Source of the DNA: CAYQLK01 sp964418515
GTDB lineage: Bacteria > Patescibacteriota > Microgenomatia > CAYQLK01
Direction: 5' to 3'
Assembly (NCBI GenBank): GCA_964418515.1
Contig: CAYQLK010000008.1
Location: forward strand, 1-31,958
DNA length: 31,958 nt
The notes under the pieces are model-generated. The model did not search any database and was not told the DNA's origin. It worked only from the letters and a program-made list of their open reading frames with translations. How positions within the stretch are numbered: the first letter of the stretch is position 1; every line of letters starts with the position of its first letter. Positions 22,467 through 29,939 of this stretch are shown here, piece by piece. Position numbers and translations under genes: made by a program.

Positions 22467-23197
22467 ATGGAAATGATTATTTCAATTATTGCGTTTGTTT
22501 TTGTCTTGACTGTTTTAGTTATGGCTCACGAATTGGGGCATTTTTGGGTCGCGAGAAAAAATAAAATAAAAGTTGAAGAATTCGGTCTTGGATTACCGCC
22601 AAGGATTTGGGGTAAAAAATACAATGGCACTCTATATTCAATTAACTGGTTGCCATTTGGCGGATTTGTAAGATTACTTGGAGAAGATAGTGAGGGTGCG
22701 GATTTGAAGAAAAAAGGTAGTTTTTATTTGGCTCCAGCCAAGACGCGAGCAGCTGTTGTAGTTGCGGGAGTTGTGGTTAATTATTTTATTGCAGTAATTC
22801 TATTGTATATAGTTTTAATTGGAAGCGGGTTTAAGTTTAGTGTTCCGCAGATTGTTGAACATAATTTCAAATTCGCAAATAATTCCACGGAAGTTGTATT
22901 GGCAGAATTTACTGAAGAATCTCCATTAAAAGTTACGGGTCTTGAGCCGGGTGATGTTGTTAAAAAAATAAATGGCTCAGATGTTGGAAGTGCTGAGTTT
23001 TTGAGCAATCAAATTAAAAATTCAACTGGCACTGGATTAAGTTTGGAGATTAAAAAGTTTGACGGCGAGTTAGAATCAATTCAGGTAAATACACTGGAGA
23101 AAGATGGCAAGAAAATACTTGGTGTGTACTTGGCCGAACAAACTGTAATTAGTTATGACGGGTTTTGGCAAAGGACGTTTTCTGGTGTAAGTCAGAG
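22467..23197 (+). CDS. rseP: RIP metalloprotease RseP, C-terminus lost in gap
   Basis: The first 243 residues of an RseP/YaeL-type site-2 protease. HELGH sits at about residues 22-26 in the first membrane helix. PFGGFVRLLGE, a second membrane helix (VVVAGVVVNYFIAVILLYIVL) and a PDZ domain (about 125-215, LEPGDVVKKINGS) follow. The sequence stops at the gap before the second metal motif (NxxPxxDG), so roughly 120 residues are missing. It starts 1 bp after the frr stop. The continuous frame across the gap into proS is an artefact. Confidence 0.93.
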
Positions 23198-23297
23198 NNN
23201 NNNNNNNNNNNNNNNNNNNNNNNNNNNNNNNNNNNNNNNNNNNNNNNNNNNNNNNNNNNNNNNNNNNNNNNNNNNNNNNNNNNNNNNNNNNNNNNNN
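23198..23297. other. Assembly gap (100 N) between rseP and proS
   Basis: Exactly 100 Ns, again a placeholder length. No shared sequence flanks this gap, unlike the one at 1669. From typical family lengths, about 120 residues of RseP and about 100 residues of ProS are missing, so the real gap should be nearer 650-750 bp. Confidence 0.98.
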
Positions 23298-24212
23298 AAG
23301 GATTTGGCATTAGGACCAACACATGAAGAAGTTTTGTATCCACTGATGAAAAGTTATGTAAAAAGCTATAAGGATTTGCCATTATCTGTTTATCAAATTC
23401 AGACTAAGTTTCGTGATGAGTTGAGAAGCAAATCAGGGCTTTTAAGAGGTAGAGAATTTTTGATGAAGGATTTGTATAGTTTTCATTCTGATCAAAAAGA
23501 CTTAGATGAATATTACGAAAGAGTAGTTGTTGCCTACAAAAATATTTTTAACAGAGTTGGGGTTAAGGCGATATTTACGGATGCGTTAGGTGGTACATTT
23601 TCGCACAGGTCTCATGAATTTCAGGTTGAGACTAGTTCAGGAGAGGATACGGTTTACTACTGCCAAAAATGCGATCATGGTTGGAATAAGGAAGTGGTAG
23701 ATGAGGATAAGATGGATAAGCAAAAATGTATTAAGTGTCAGGGTGAACTAGTTGAACTAAAGTGTAGTGAGGTAGGGAATATTTTTAAGTTAAATTCAAA
23801 GTATTCAGAGGATTTTGACTTTAAGTTTACAGACGAATCGGGTGAAAATAAATTAGTGATTGCCGGTTGTTATGGACTTGGTGTCTCAAGACTAATGGGG
23901 GTAATAGCAGAAGTATTTAATGATGAACTAGGTCTTTGTTGGCCCGAGAATATTGCTCCATATAAGTATCATTTGATAAATTTGTCGAAAGACTCAGAAA
24001 AGGCAGAAAAGATTTACAAAAGACTATCAGAAAAAGATTTGGTTTTGTACGATGACAGATCTGATTCTGTGGGGATTAAGTTTAAGGATGCAGATCTAAT
24101 TGGTCTTCCAGTAAGAATTGTCGTGTCGGATAAATTGAGTGGGGATGAAGTCGAGATAAAGGATAGGGTGTCGGTTGAACCTCGAGTAGTTAGTGAAAAT
24201 AGCTTATCTTAA
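23298..24212 (+). CDS. proS: Prolyl-tRNA synthetase, N-terminus lost in gap
   Basis: 304 residues of a class II bacterial-type ProRS, beginning at LALGPTHEE. Motif 2 is in VYQIQTKFRDELRSKSGLLRGREFLMKD (abridged), and motif 3 is GCYGLGVSRLMG. After SHEFQVETSSGEDTVYYC the chain goes through CxxC...CxxC (about 30 residues) directly to EVGNIFKL. The INS editing domain of about 180 residues that clears Ala-tRNA(Pro) in many bacteria is absent. The anticodon-binding domain follows, with a short tail. RseP-ProS adjacency is common. Confidence 0.94.
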   Translation, partial: KDLALGPTHEEVLYPLMKSYVKSYKDLPLSVYQIQTKFRDELRSKSGLLRGREFLMKDLYSFHSDQKDLDEYYERVVVAYKNIFNRVGVKAIFTDALGGTFSHRSHEFQVETSSGEDTVYYCQKCDHGWNKEVVDEDKMDKQKCIKCQGELVELKCSEVGNIFKLNSKYSEDFDFKFTDESGENKLVIAGCYGLGVSRLMGVIAEVFNDELGLCWPENIAPYKYHLINLSKDSEKAEKIYKRLSEKDLVLYDDRSDSVGIKFKDADLIGLPVRIVVSDKLSGDEVEIKDRVSVEPRVVSENSLS

Positions 24213-24217
24213 TAAGC

Positions 24218-24245
24218 TTTACTTTGATTCTATTAAATATATAAT
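24218..24245 (+). promoter_or_regulatory. Probable promoter of tig
   Basis: TTTACT (24218-24223) and a perfect TATAAT (24240-24245) are separated by 16 bp, 35 bp upstream of the trigger factor ATG. An AAAGGA ribosome site follows at about 24270. Confidence 0.5.
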
Positions 24246-24280
24246 TGGTCACCTGTAAGTTTAATAAAGAAAGGAAAAAT

Positions 24281-25360
24281 ATGTATACAACAAAAAAAGA
24301 TGGTTTAACAGTTACGGCGACAGTTGTAATTGATGCTAAGGTATTTGACGAAAAGAGGCTTGCGGCAATTAAAGATCTTGGTCAAGATGTTGTAATTGAC
24401 GGATTTCGCAAAGGTCAAGCGCCGGTAAATTTGTTGGAATCAAAAATCGATGGTAATAAGATACTCGACAAAGCATTGAGTTTGATATTGCCTGATGTAT
24501 TAAAAGAAATTTTAGAAAAAGAAAAATTTACTCCTTTAACTTACCCTCAAATTAGTTTGACTAAGGTTGCAGCAGGTAATGATTTGGAATTTAATTTGGT
24601 ATTTACTCTCCCGCCGGAGGTAAAACTGGGAGATTACAAATCAGTAAGAGTAAAAAAAGCTGAGATTGAATTAGTTCCAGAGGAAAAAATTACTCAATCG
24701 ATTTTAAATATTTTTGAAGCGAGAAAAAAAGATGATGCGACTAAAGAAGAAAACGTAATTTATGGAGCTGATGGTAAAAAACTTTCTGGATTTCGTTTTA
24801 CTGAGCCTGATGATGAATTTGCAAAAAGTTTAGGGGCAAGAGATCTTCCGCATCTTAAAGAGTTGGTCAAATCAGACTTGGAGGAGATTGCTTTGTCAGA
24901 AGCTGAGAGAAAATTTGAGACAGACTTGTTTAAAGAATTGACCGATATTAGTACGGTTGAAGTTCCAGATATTTTGGTCGAAGACGAGTTAAATAGAATG
25001 GTTAGCCGCGCACAGACTGATTTGAGTAGGGCGGGAATTAAGTTTGAAGATTATTTAAAAGATGCCAATAAAACAGTCGAACAGTTAATGATTGATTGGA
25101 GACCTCAAGCAAAAAATAATGTAGAGGTCCAATTGATTTTGGGTGAAGTTGGAAAAAAAGAAAATATCGAAGTTGGTGATGATGAGCTTGAATCTGCAAT
25201 GTCAGAAACAGATCCTTCGAAACTTGACGAACAAACAAGAACTGATTTGGAAAACTTTACTCGTTATGCGATTTTTCAAACCAAGACTTTAAAGTTTCTA
25301 AAAGATATTGCACTGACTACCCTAAAAACGAATAAAACCGAAACAGCCAAAAAAGCTTAA
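24281..25360 (+). CDS. tig: Trigger factor without PPIase domain
   Basis: A 359-residue ribosome-associated chaperone. The ATG at 24281 is preferred over an in-frame start 12 codons upstream because an AAAGGA site precedes it. The N-terminal ribosome-binding domain carries GFRKGQAP at residues 41-48, the family signature. After VKLGDYKSVRVKK a linker of about 40 residues leads straight to EPDDEFAKSLGARDLPHLKEL, the start of the C-terminal chaperone domain. The FKBP-type domain of about 100 residues found between these points in E. coli (432 residues) is missing. The stop overlaps the next start (TAATG). Confidence 0.92.
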   Translation: MYTTKKDGLTVTATVVIDAKVFDEKRLAAIKDLGQDVVIDGFRKGQAPVNLLESKIDGNKILDKALSLILPDVLKEILEKEKFTPLTYPQISLTKVAAGNDLEFNLVFTLPPEVKLGDYKSVRVKKAEIELVPEEKITQSILNIFEARKKDDATKEENVIYGADGKKLSGFRFTEPDDEFAKSLGARDLPHLKELVKSDLEEIALSEAERKFETDLFKELTDISTVEVPDILVEDELNRMVSRAQTDLSRAGIKFEDYLKDANKTVEQLMIDWRPQAKNNVEVQLILGEVGKKENIEVGDDELESAMSETDPSKLDEQTRTDLENFTRYAIFQTKTLKFLKDIALTTLKTNKTETAKKA

Positions 25361-26190
25361 TGGACAAAAAAAGAACCATAGTTACGCATATCAATCCTGA
25401 TTTGGATGGAATTCCTGCGATTTGGTTATTGAAAAAATATGATCCGGCTTTTAAGGATGCTGAGGTAAGATTTGTACCGGCTGGGAGCAGATGGGAGGAA
25501 GGGGATCTAGAGCTAACAACTCACGTTGATACGGGTGGTGGCATTTATGACCATCATGATAGGGATGAGTTTACATGTGCGGCAAAACTGGTTTGGGAAG
25601 ACTTGAAGAAAAGATTTTCTTTAGAGGATGAAGCCATGGATAGAATGATAGAAATTATTACTCAATACGACCATGCACGCGAAAATTTGTGGCCGGAGCC
25701 TAATTCTGACCGTTATGATTTTTCTCTTTACTCAATTTTGACTGGCTGGAAGATGCTAAATCCGTCTAAGTATTATGAGTTTGTTGATTGGACCATTCCA
25801 GCATTGGAAGCAATTCATAAAGTTTTGCAGGAAAAAGTATTGGGTGAAAAAGCACTTAAGGAAGGAAAAGAGTTTGAATGTCCATGGGGTAAAGCAGTTG
25901 TTTGTGAAACGTATAACGATAGTGTATTGGACATTGGTATGAAGCAAGGTTATGCTTTGGTTATTAGAAAGGATCCGGTTAAAGGTTTTGTTCGTATTAC
26001 TGGTTCAACTCCGCATGGGGTTGATTTAACTAAGGCGTACGAAAGTATTTCGGAGCTGGATCCAACCGCAACTTGGTTTTTGCATGCTTCAAAAGTGTTG
26101 CTTAGGAATGGAAGTTCGAGAAATCCTACGATGAAGCCCACAAAATTAAATTTGGATAAAATTATTTCTCTTATTAATAATTCCAAATAA
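25360..26190 (+). CDS. DHH/MYG1-like putative phosphoesterase
   Basis: A 276-residue protein. The N-terminal THINPDLDGIPAIWLLKKY resembles the first metal motif of DHH-type phosphoesterases. VDTGGGIYDHHDRDEFTCAAKLVWEDL (abridged to its main parts) is close in layout to the MYG1 family segment with GG..YDHHQ...TKLSSAGLV. The Asp/His residues suggest a two-metal phosphohydrolase acting on nucleotides or small nucleic acids. The C-terminal third (WFLHASKVLL and on) is unfamiliar. Its start overlaps the trigger factor stop by 1 bp, so they are co-transcribed. Family assignment is by motif only. Confidence 0.6.
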   Translation: MDKKRTIVTHINPDLDGIPAIWLLKKYDPAFKDAEVRFVPAGSRWEEGDLELTTHVDTGGGIYDHHDRDEFTCAAKLVWEDLKKRFSLEDEAMDRMIEIITQYDHARENLWPEPNSDRYDFSLYSILTGWKMLNPSKYYEFVDWTIPALEAIHKVLQEKVLGEKALKEGKEFECPWGKAVVCETYNDSVLDIGMKQGYALVIRKDPVKGFVRITGSTPHGVDLTKAYESISELDPTATWFLHASKVLLRNGSSRNPTMKPTKLNLDKIISLINNSK

Positions 26191-26256
26191 TTTTACAACC
26201 AAAAAACTTGTATTAGAATTAGGGTATGTGCTACATTAGGCAACTTGAAAAATAAC

Positions 26257-26583
26257 ATGGACGACAGCTGTATTTTTTGCAAAATTTCTTCAAAAGAGAT
26301 TGAAACAGATATAGTTTTTGAGTCAGAGAATGTTATTGTTTTTCATGATCGAGAACCGTCAGCAGAAAAACATTTTTTGGTTGTGCCCAAAAAACACATT
26401 GTGAATTTTTTGGATTTGACCGAAAAAGAGCTAATTTGGGAGATGGATGAGATTATGAGAAAATTAGTGATTGATAATAATTTGAATAGTTCTGGATATA
26501 AAGTACTGTTTAATGGTGGATATTATCAGCATGTTCAGCATGTGCATTGGCACTTGTTGGGCGGTAAAATGTTAATTAAATAA
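26257..26583 (+). CDS. HIT (histidine triad) family protein
   Basis: A 108-residue nucleotide-binding hydrolase of the Hint branch, which cleaves AMP-linked substrates. The N-terminal CIFCKI supplies Cys residues typical of bacterial HIT proteins, FLVVPKKHI is the conserved central strand, and QHVQHVHWHLLGGK contains the HxHxHxx triad. An ATG at 26257 gives the usual MDDSCIFC start; a TTG four codons upstream is possible but less likely. Confidence 0.93.
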   Translation: MDDSCIFCKISSKEIETDIVFESENVIVFHDREPSAEKHFLVVPKKHIVNFLDLTEKELIWEMDEIMRKLVIDNNLNSSGYKVLFNGGYYQHVQHVHWHLLGGKMLIK

Positions 26584-26627
26584 ATAACGAAAAACTATCA
26601 AACCTCGAAAGGGGGTGTTACTAATAC

Positions 26628-26647
26628 ACAAGTAATTTATTACTTGT
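26628..26647 (+). promoter_or_regulatory. Perfect inverted repeat just before rpsU
   Basis: ACAAGTAAT-TT-ATTACTTGT ends 10 nt before the rpsU ATG, where a Shine-Dalgarno would usually be. The only G-rich candidate (AAAGGGGGTG, about 26608-26617) lies upstream of the hairpin. The fold could bring the two together, or serve as a site for translational feedback by S21. Confidence 0.5.
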
Positions 26648-26657
26648 AAAAACAATT

Positions 26658-26855
26658 ATGGCAACAAAAGTTAAAGCAGCTCCTGGGGAGCCGGTAGACA
26701 TATTACTTAGAAAATTTAACAAAAAAGTCCAAATGGATGGAATTTTATTGGAATTAAAAAAAAGAGAATTTTATCTTAAGCCTTCAACTCGTAGACAGGT
26801 TGAGGAACAGCAAAAAAGACGTCGCGGAATTGCGATGAAAAAAAGACCTTTTTAA
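26658..26855 (+). CDS. rpsU: 30S ribosomal protein bS21
   Basis: A 65-residue, highly basic protein. EPVDILLRKFNKKVQMDGILLELKKREFYLKPSTRR (shortened: the LRKFNKKV and KREFYLKPS blocks) matches S21, and the tail QQKRRRGIAMKKRPF is Arg/Lys-rich as expected. It is followed 6 bp later by yqeY, the usual bacterial neighbour. Confidence 0.93.
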   Translation: MATKVKAAPGEPVDILLRKFNKKVQMDGILLELKKREFYLKPSTRRQVEEQQKRRRGIAMKKRPF

Positions 26856-26861
26856 AAAATA

Positions 26862-27308
26862 ATGGCACTACTTGATACATTAAATACTGACCTGATTACC
26901 GCTTTAAAGGGTGGGGATAAGGTCGCGGCTGAAACACTGAGATTTTTGATTTCTGAAGCGAGAAATAAACGAATTGAGTTAATGCATGAGCTAACAGATG
27001 ATGAGATGGTAGCTGTGGTTACCAAAGAAATAAAAAGACGAAAAGAATCGATGGAAGTTTTTGAGAAAGCTGGTCGAGATGAGTTGGTTGCTAACGAAAA
27101 AGCTCAAATGAATGTTCTAGAAAAATATCAACCTGAACAAATGACTGAGGAAGAAGTGGAAAAAATTATTGCCGAAGAAATTGAAAAATTTGATAATCCT
27201 TCTAAGGAATTTATGGGACAGTTAATCGGCAAGGTAATGGCAAGAATTCCAAAAGGTACCGTGGATGGTTCTGTAGTGTCAAGACTAGTTGCGCAAAAAT
27301 TGCAGTAA
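26862..27308 (+). CDS. yqeY: GatB/YqeY domain protein
   Basis: A 148-residue, mostly helical protein of the YqeY family, homologous to the C-terminal tRNA-binding domain of GatB. The hallmark segments ALKGGDKVAAETLRFLISEARNKRIE (abridged), VTKEIKRRKESMEVFEKAGR and KYQPEQMTEEEVEKII are present. The role is thought to be tRNA-related but is not firmly known. It is placed between rpsU and ybeY. Confidence 0.93.
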   Translation: MALLDTLNTDLITALKGGDKVAAETLRFLISEARNKRIELMHELTDDEMVAVVTKEIKRRKESMEVFEKAGRDELVANEKAQMNVLEKYQPEQMTEEEVEKIIAEEIEKFDNPSKEFMGQLIGKVMARIPKGTVDGSVVSRLVAQKLQ

Positions 27309-27311
27309 AAA

Positions 27312-27713
27312 ATGCAGGCTGCAGTTACAATTTACGCAGAGAATTTAGATAAACCTTTAGAGAAAAAAATAATCCAAACTATATCGGACACACTGTCGAC
27401 TTTGGGGCAGCAGCCTATTGATTTTGCGGTTGATGTTAATTTTGTTGATGAGAAAAAAATGCGTAAGTTGAATAGTGATTTTCGTCAAAAGGATTATGCG
27501 ACGGATGTTTTGTCGTTTGGTCAGTTTGAAGATGTTTTGAAGGATAAACCAAAAGGAATTAAGGTGCCAATAATGTTGGGCGACTTGGTTTTGTGTGAAT
27601 CAGTGATTAAGAAAGAGGCGATTGAAGAGGGTAAAAGTTATGAGGAACACCTGCTTATGCTTGTTGATCATGGAATGAAACACTTACTGGGAATTCATCA
27701 CCCAGAAGATTAA
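27312..27713 (+). CDS. ybeY: Endoribonuclease YbeY
   Basis: A 133-residue zinc-dependent RNase for rRNA maturation and ribosome quality control. The metal motif HGMKHLLGIHH near the C-terminus supplies three histidines matching HGxLHLxGYDH; the Asp before the last His is His here. ATDVLSFGQF corresponds to the conserved TDVLSFP segment. It is somewhat shorter than E. coli YbeY (155). It starts 3 bp after yqeY. Confidence 0.93.
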   Translation: MQAAVTIYAENLDKPLEKKIIQTISDTLSTLGQQPIDFAVDVNFVDEKKMRKLNSDFRQKDYATDVLSFGQFEDVLKDKPKGIKVPIMLGDLVLCESVIKKEAIEEGKSYEEHLLMLVDHGMKHLLGIHHPED

Positions 27714-27770
27714 GACCATTTGTGGTTAAAAAGAAAATTCAATAAGGTAGAATAGTTTTAGTAAGTTTTT

Positions 27771-29333
27771 ATGGCAGTTTTATACAGAAAATACCGTCCT
27801 CAAAATTTTGATGAGATGGTCGGTCAAGAAAATATTGTCGATGCGCTCAAAAGGTCGGTTGCAGCCGATAAGAGTCCGCACGCTTTACTTTTTGTCGGAC
27901 CTAAAGGCAGTGGTAAAACGACAACTGCGAGAATTTTTGCCAAAGCGATCAATTGTCCAAACGTTAAAGAAGGTAACCCTTGCGGAGTTTGTGATGTATG
28001 TGAAGAAATCGCGAGCGGTGCTAGTGTTGATGTGATTGAAATTGATGGTGCATCGAACAGAAAGATAGACGATATTAGGGAAATTCGGGATAAAATTTCA
28101 CATTCACCAAGCAAGTTTAAGAAAAAAGTTTATATTATCGACGAAGTTCACATGTTAACGAAGGAGGCATTTAATGCGCTTCTTAAGACGCTGGAAGAGC
28201 CACCAAGCCATGCGGTTTTTGTTTTGTGTACAACTGAGTCGGACAAGTTACCGGCAACGATTATCTCTAGATGTCAAAGGTTTGATTTTAATTTAGGAAA
28301 AGATGATGAGATTAAGAAATATCTAGGCGAAATTCTGACCAAGGAAAAGGTTGATTACGATGACGAGGCAATTGCGGTCGTGGCCGGATATGCTGGAGGA
28401 AGTTTTCGGGATGCCTTGTCAATGGCTGGGCAAGTAGCAGTTTTTGAAAAAGTAACCCTTGCAACGATAGAAAATATATTGGGTCGGGCAGGAGAAAATT
28501 ACGCCAAAAAATTCGTAACTGCACTTTTAGAATCTGATAAAAAAAGCGCTTTGGAGGTTGTTTCGGATTTAGAAGAAAAAGGTTTGGATGCTCTGGAGTT
28601 TGTACGCTTAACTTTGATTGAAACAAAACAATTGTTGATGGAAAAAATATCTATACCATCTAAGTCTCAATATACAAAAGAGGATTTGGTTAATATTTAT
28701 AACAGTCTGGATAAGTGTTTTCAGAGGTTGAAATATTCACCAGTTGCTGAATTGCCGATCTTGGTTGCGATAATGGAGTTTGTTGGTGTAAAAGATAACG
28801 CACTGGAGAAAGAGCCAACAAGTAATCCATCACAAAAGATAGAAAAAGCCAAAATCTTAAAAAAAACTGAAAAAGTAGAAAAAAATGAGGAAAATCTCGA
28901 AGCCAAAAACATTGAACTATCAAAAGAAAAAGTACAGAGAGCAAACATTCCTGAGGATGAAAAAATTGTTGTAGAAGATAGCGCACAGGAGCTAATGGGT
29001 TCAGATCAACTACAAACTATTTACAATAATTGGAAAGCAATTCTTGAAAACCTAAGACCCAAAAATACTTATGTGACTACAATTTTAAGAGGATCTAAGC
29101 CAATTGCGTTTGACGGAAACAAAGTAACGGTGGAAGTTTATTTTCGGCTTCATCAAGATAAGCTAAGAGAAGCAAAAGTTCTTAGCTTAATAGAATCGTC
29201 TATGAGTGAAGTTTTGGGTAAAAAAGTTTTCCTACTAATTACTGTCGGAAAGAAAGAAATAACTCCAACAAGCGACTTGTCGATAGAAAATTTGGTCGAA
29301 GCTGCTGGTGAGATTTTTGGTGCAAGTAACTAA
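27771..29333 (+). CDS. dnaX: DNA polymerase III gamma/tau subunit
   Basis: A 520-residue AAA+ clamp-loader subunit. The start MAVLYRKYRPQNFDEMVGQ is diagnostic. The P-loop GPKGSGKTTTAR is at about residues 43-54, a zinc module (C, then CGVCDVC) at about 62-81, Walker B is IIDEVHML, and sensor 1 with the Arg finger is TTESDKLPATIISRCQRF. A Lys/Glu-rich linker (about 345-400) precedes a compact C-terminal domain (about 410-505). No clear slippery frameshift signal is needed. It starts a unit with the phosphatase downstream. Confidence 0.97.
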   Translation: MAVLYRKYRPQNFDEMVGQENIVDALKRSVAADKSPHALLFVGPKGSGKTTTARIFAKAINCPNVKEGNPCGVCDVCEEIASGASVDVIEIDGASNRKIDDIREIRDKISHSPSKFKKKVYIIDEVHMLTKEAFNALLKTLEEPPSHAVFVLCTTESDKLPATIISRCQRFDFNLGKDDEIKKYLGEILTKEKVDYDDEAIAVVAGYAGGSFRDALSMAGQVAVFEKVTLATIENILGRAGENYAKKFVTALLESDKKSALEVVSDLEEKGLDALEFVRLTLIETKQLLMEKISIPSKSQYTKEDLVNIYNSLDKCFQRLKYSPVAELPILVAIMEFVGVKDNALEKEPTSNPSQKIEKAKILKKTEKVEKNEENLEAKNIELSKEKVQRANIPEDEKIVVEDSAQELMGSDQLQTIYNNWKAILENLRPKNTYVTTILRGSKPIAFDGNKVTVEVYFRLHQDKLREAKVLSLIESSMSEVLGKKVFLLITVGKKEITPTSDLSIENLVEAAGEIFGASN

Positions 29334-29335
29334 AT

Positions 29336-29935
29336 ATGCAAAATAAATATTTACTGTTGCGTCATGGAGAATCTCAGTATAACAAAGAGCTCAGATATCA
29401 AGGTTGGAGCAAAAGAGTTCATTTGACTAAGCAAGGAATTGAACAGGTTAAAGGAAAAATTAAGCTCGTAAAAAAGTTTAAACCAGATTTAATAGTGTCG
29501 AGTCCTTTTTTGCGAACCAGACAGACTGCGGAAATTCTAGCGAACGCAATCAAAAAAGAAGTGTTGTATAGCAAGCTTATTATTGATTACAACCGAAGTG
29601 AGTCAATGGAAGGTAAGCTACAGGAAGAATATGTTGGTACAAAGAAATATAAAGATTGGTTAGAAAAAGCGGATAAAGATTGGAATTTTCATTTGCCTGA
29701 CGGAGAAAGTTATAGTGGGTTTGACGCGAGAATAAAGGAGTTTATAGAGATTCTTGAGAGTAGTTATGACAAAAAAAAGATATTAATAGTTGGTCATGGC
29801 GATGTTATTAGGTCAATAATCAGACAATATACAGGGAGGGAATTTCAGCGGATTGATGTGATGAATGTTTTTGTGTGTGAGCTAGTTCCTAATAAAAAAG
29901 CCAAAGGTAAATATATATTCAAAGAGGTTAATTAG
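29336..29935 (+). CDS. Histidine phosphatase (phosphoglycerate mutase-like)
   Basis: A 199-residue member of the branch-1 histidine phosphatase superfamily. LLLRHGESQYN (RHG at 9-11) carries the phospho-accepting His, SSPFLRTRQTAEIL the second Arg, and LIVGHGDVIRSI the second catalytic His. It could be a broad phosphatase, cobC/alpha-ribazole type, or a mutase; the sequence does not decide. It begins 2 bp after the dnaX stop and converges on the ParB-like gene 4 bp away. Confidence 0.9.
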   Translation: MQNKYLLLRHGESQYNKELRYQGWSKRVHLTKQGIEQVKGKIKLVKKFKPDLIVSSPFLRTRQTAEILANAIKKEVLYSKLIIDYNRSESMEGKLQEEYVGTKKYKDWLEKADKDWNFHLPDGESYSGFDARIKEFIEILESSYDKKKILIVGHGDVIRSIIRQYTGREFQRIDVMNVFVCELVPNKKAKGKYIFKEVN

Positions 29936-29939
29936 TTGT

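Noticed and set aside
24245..24280. Upstream start for trigger factor
   Set aside because: It would begin at the -10 box itself; a ribosome site precedes the ATG at 24281.
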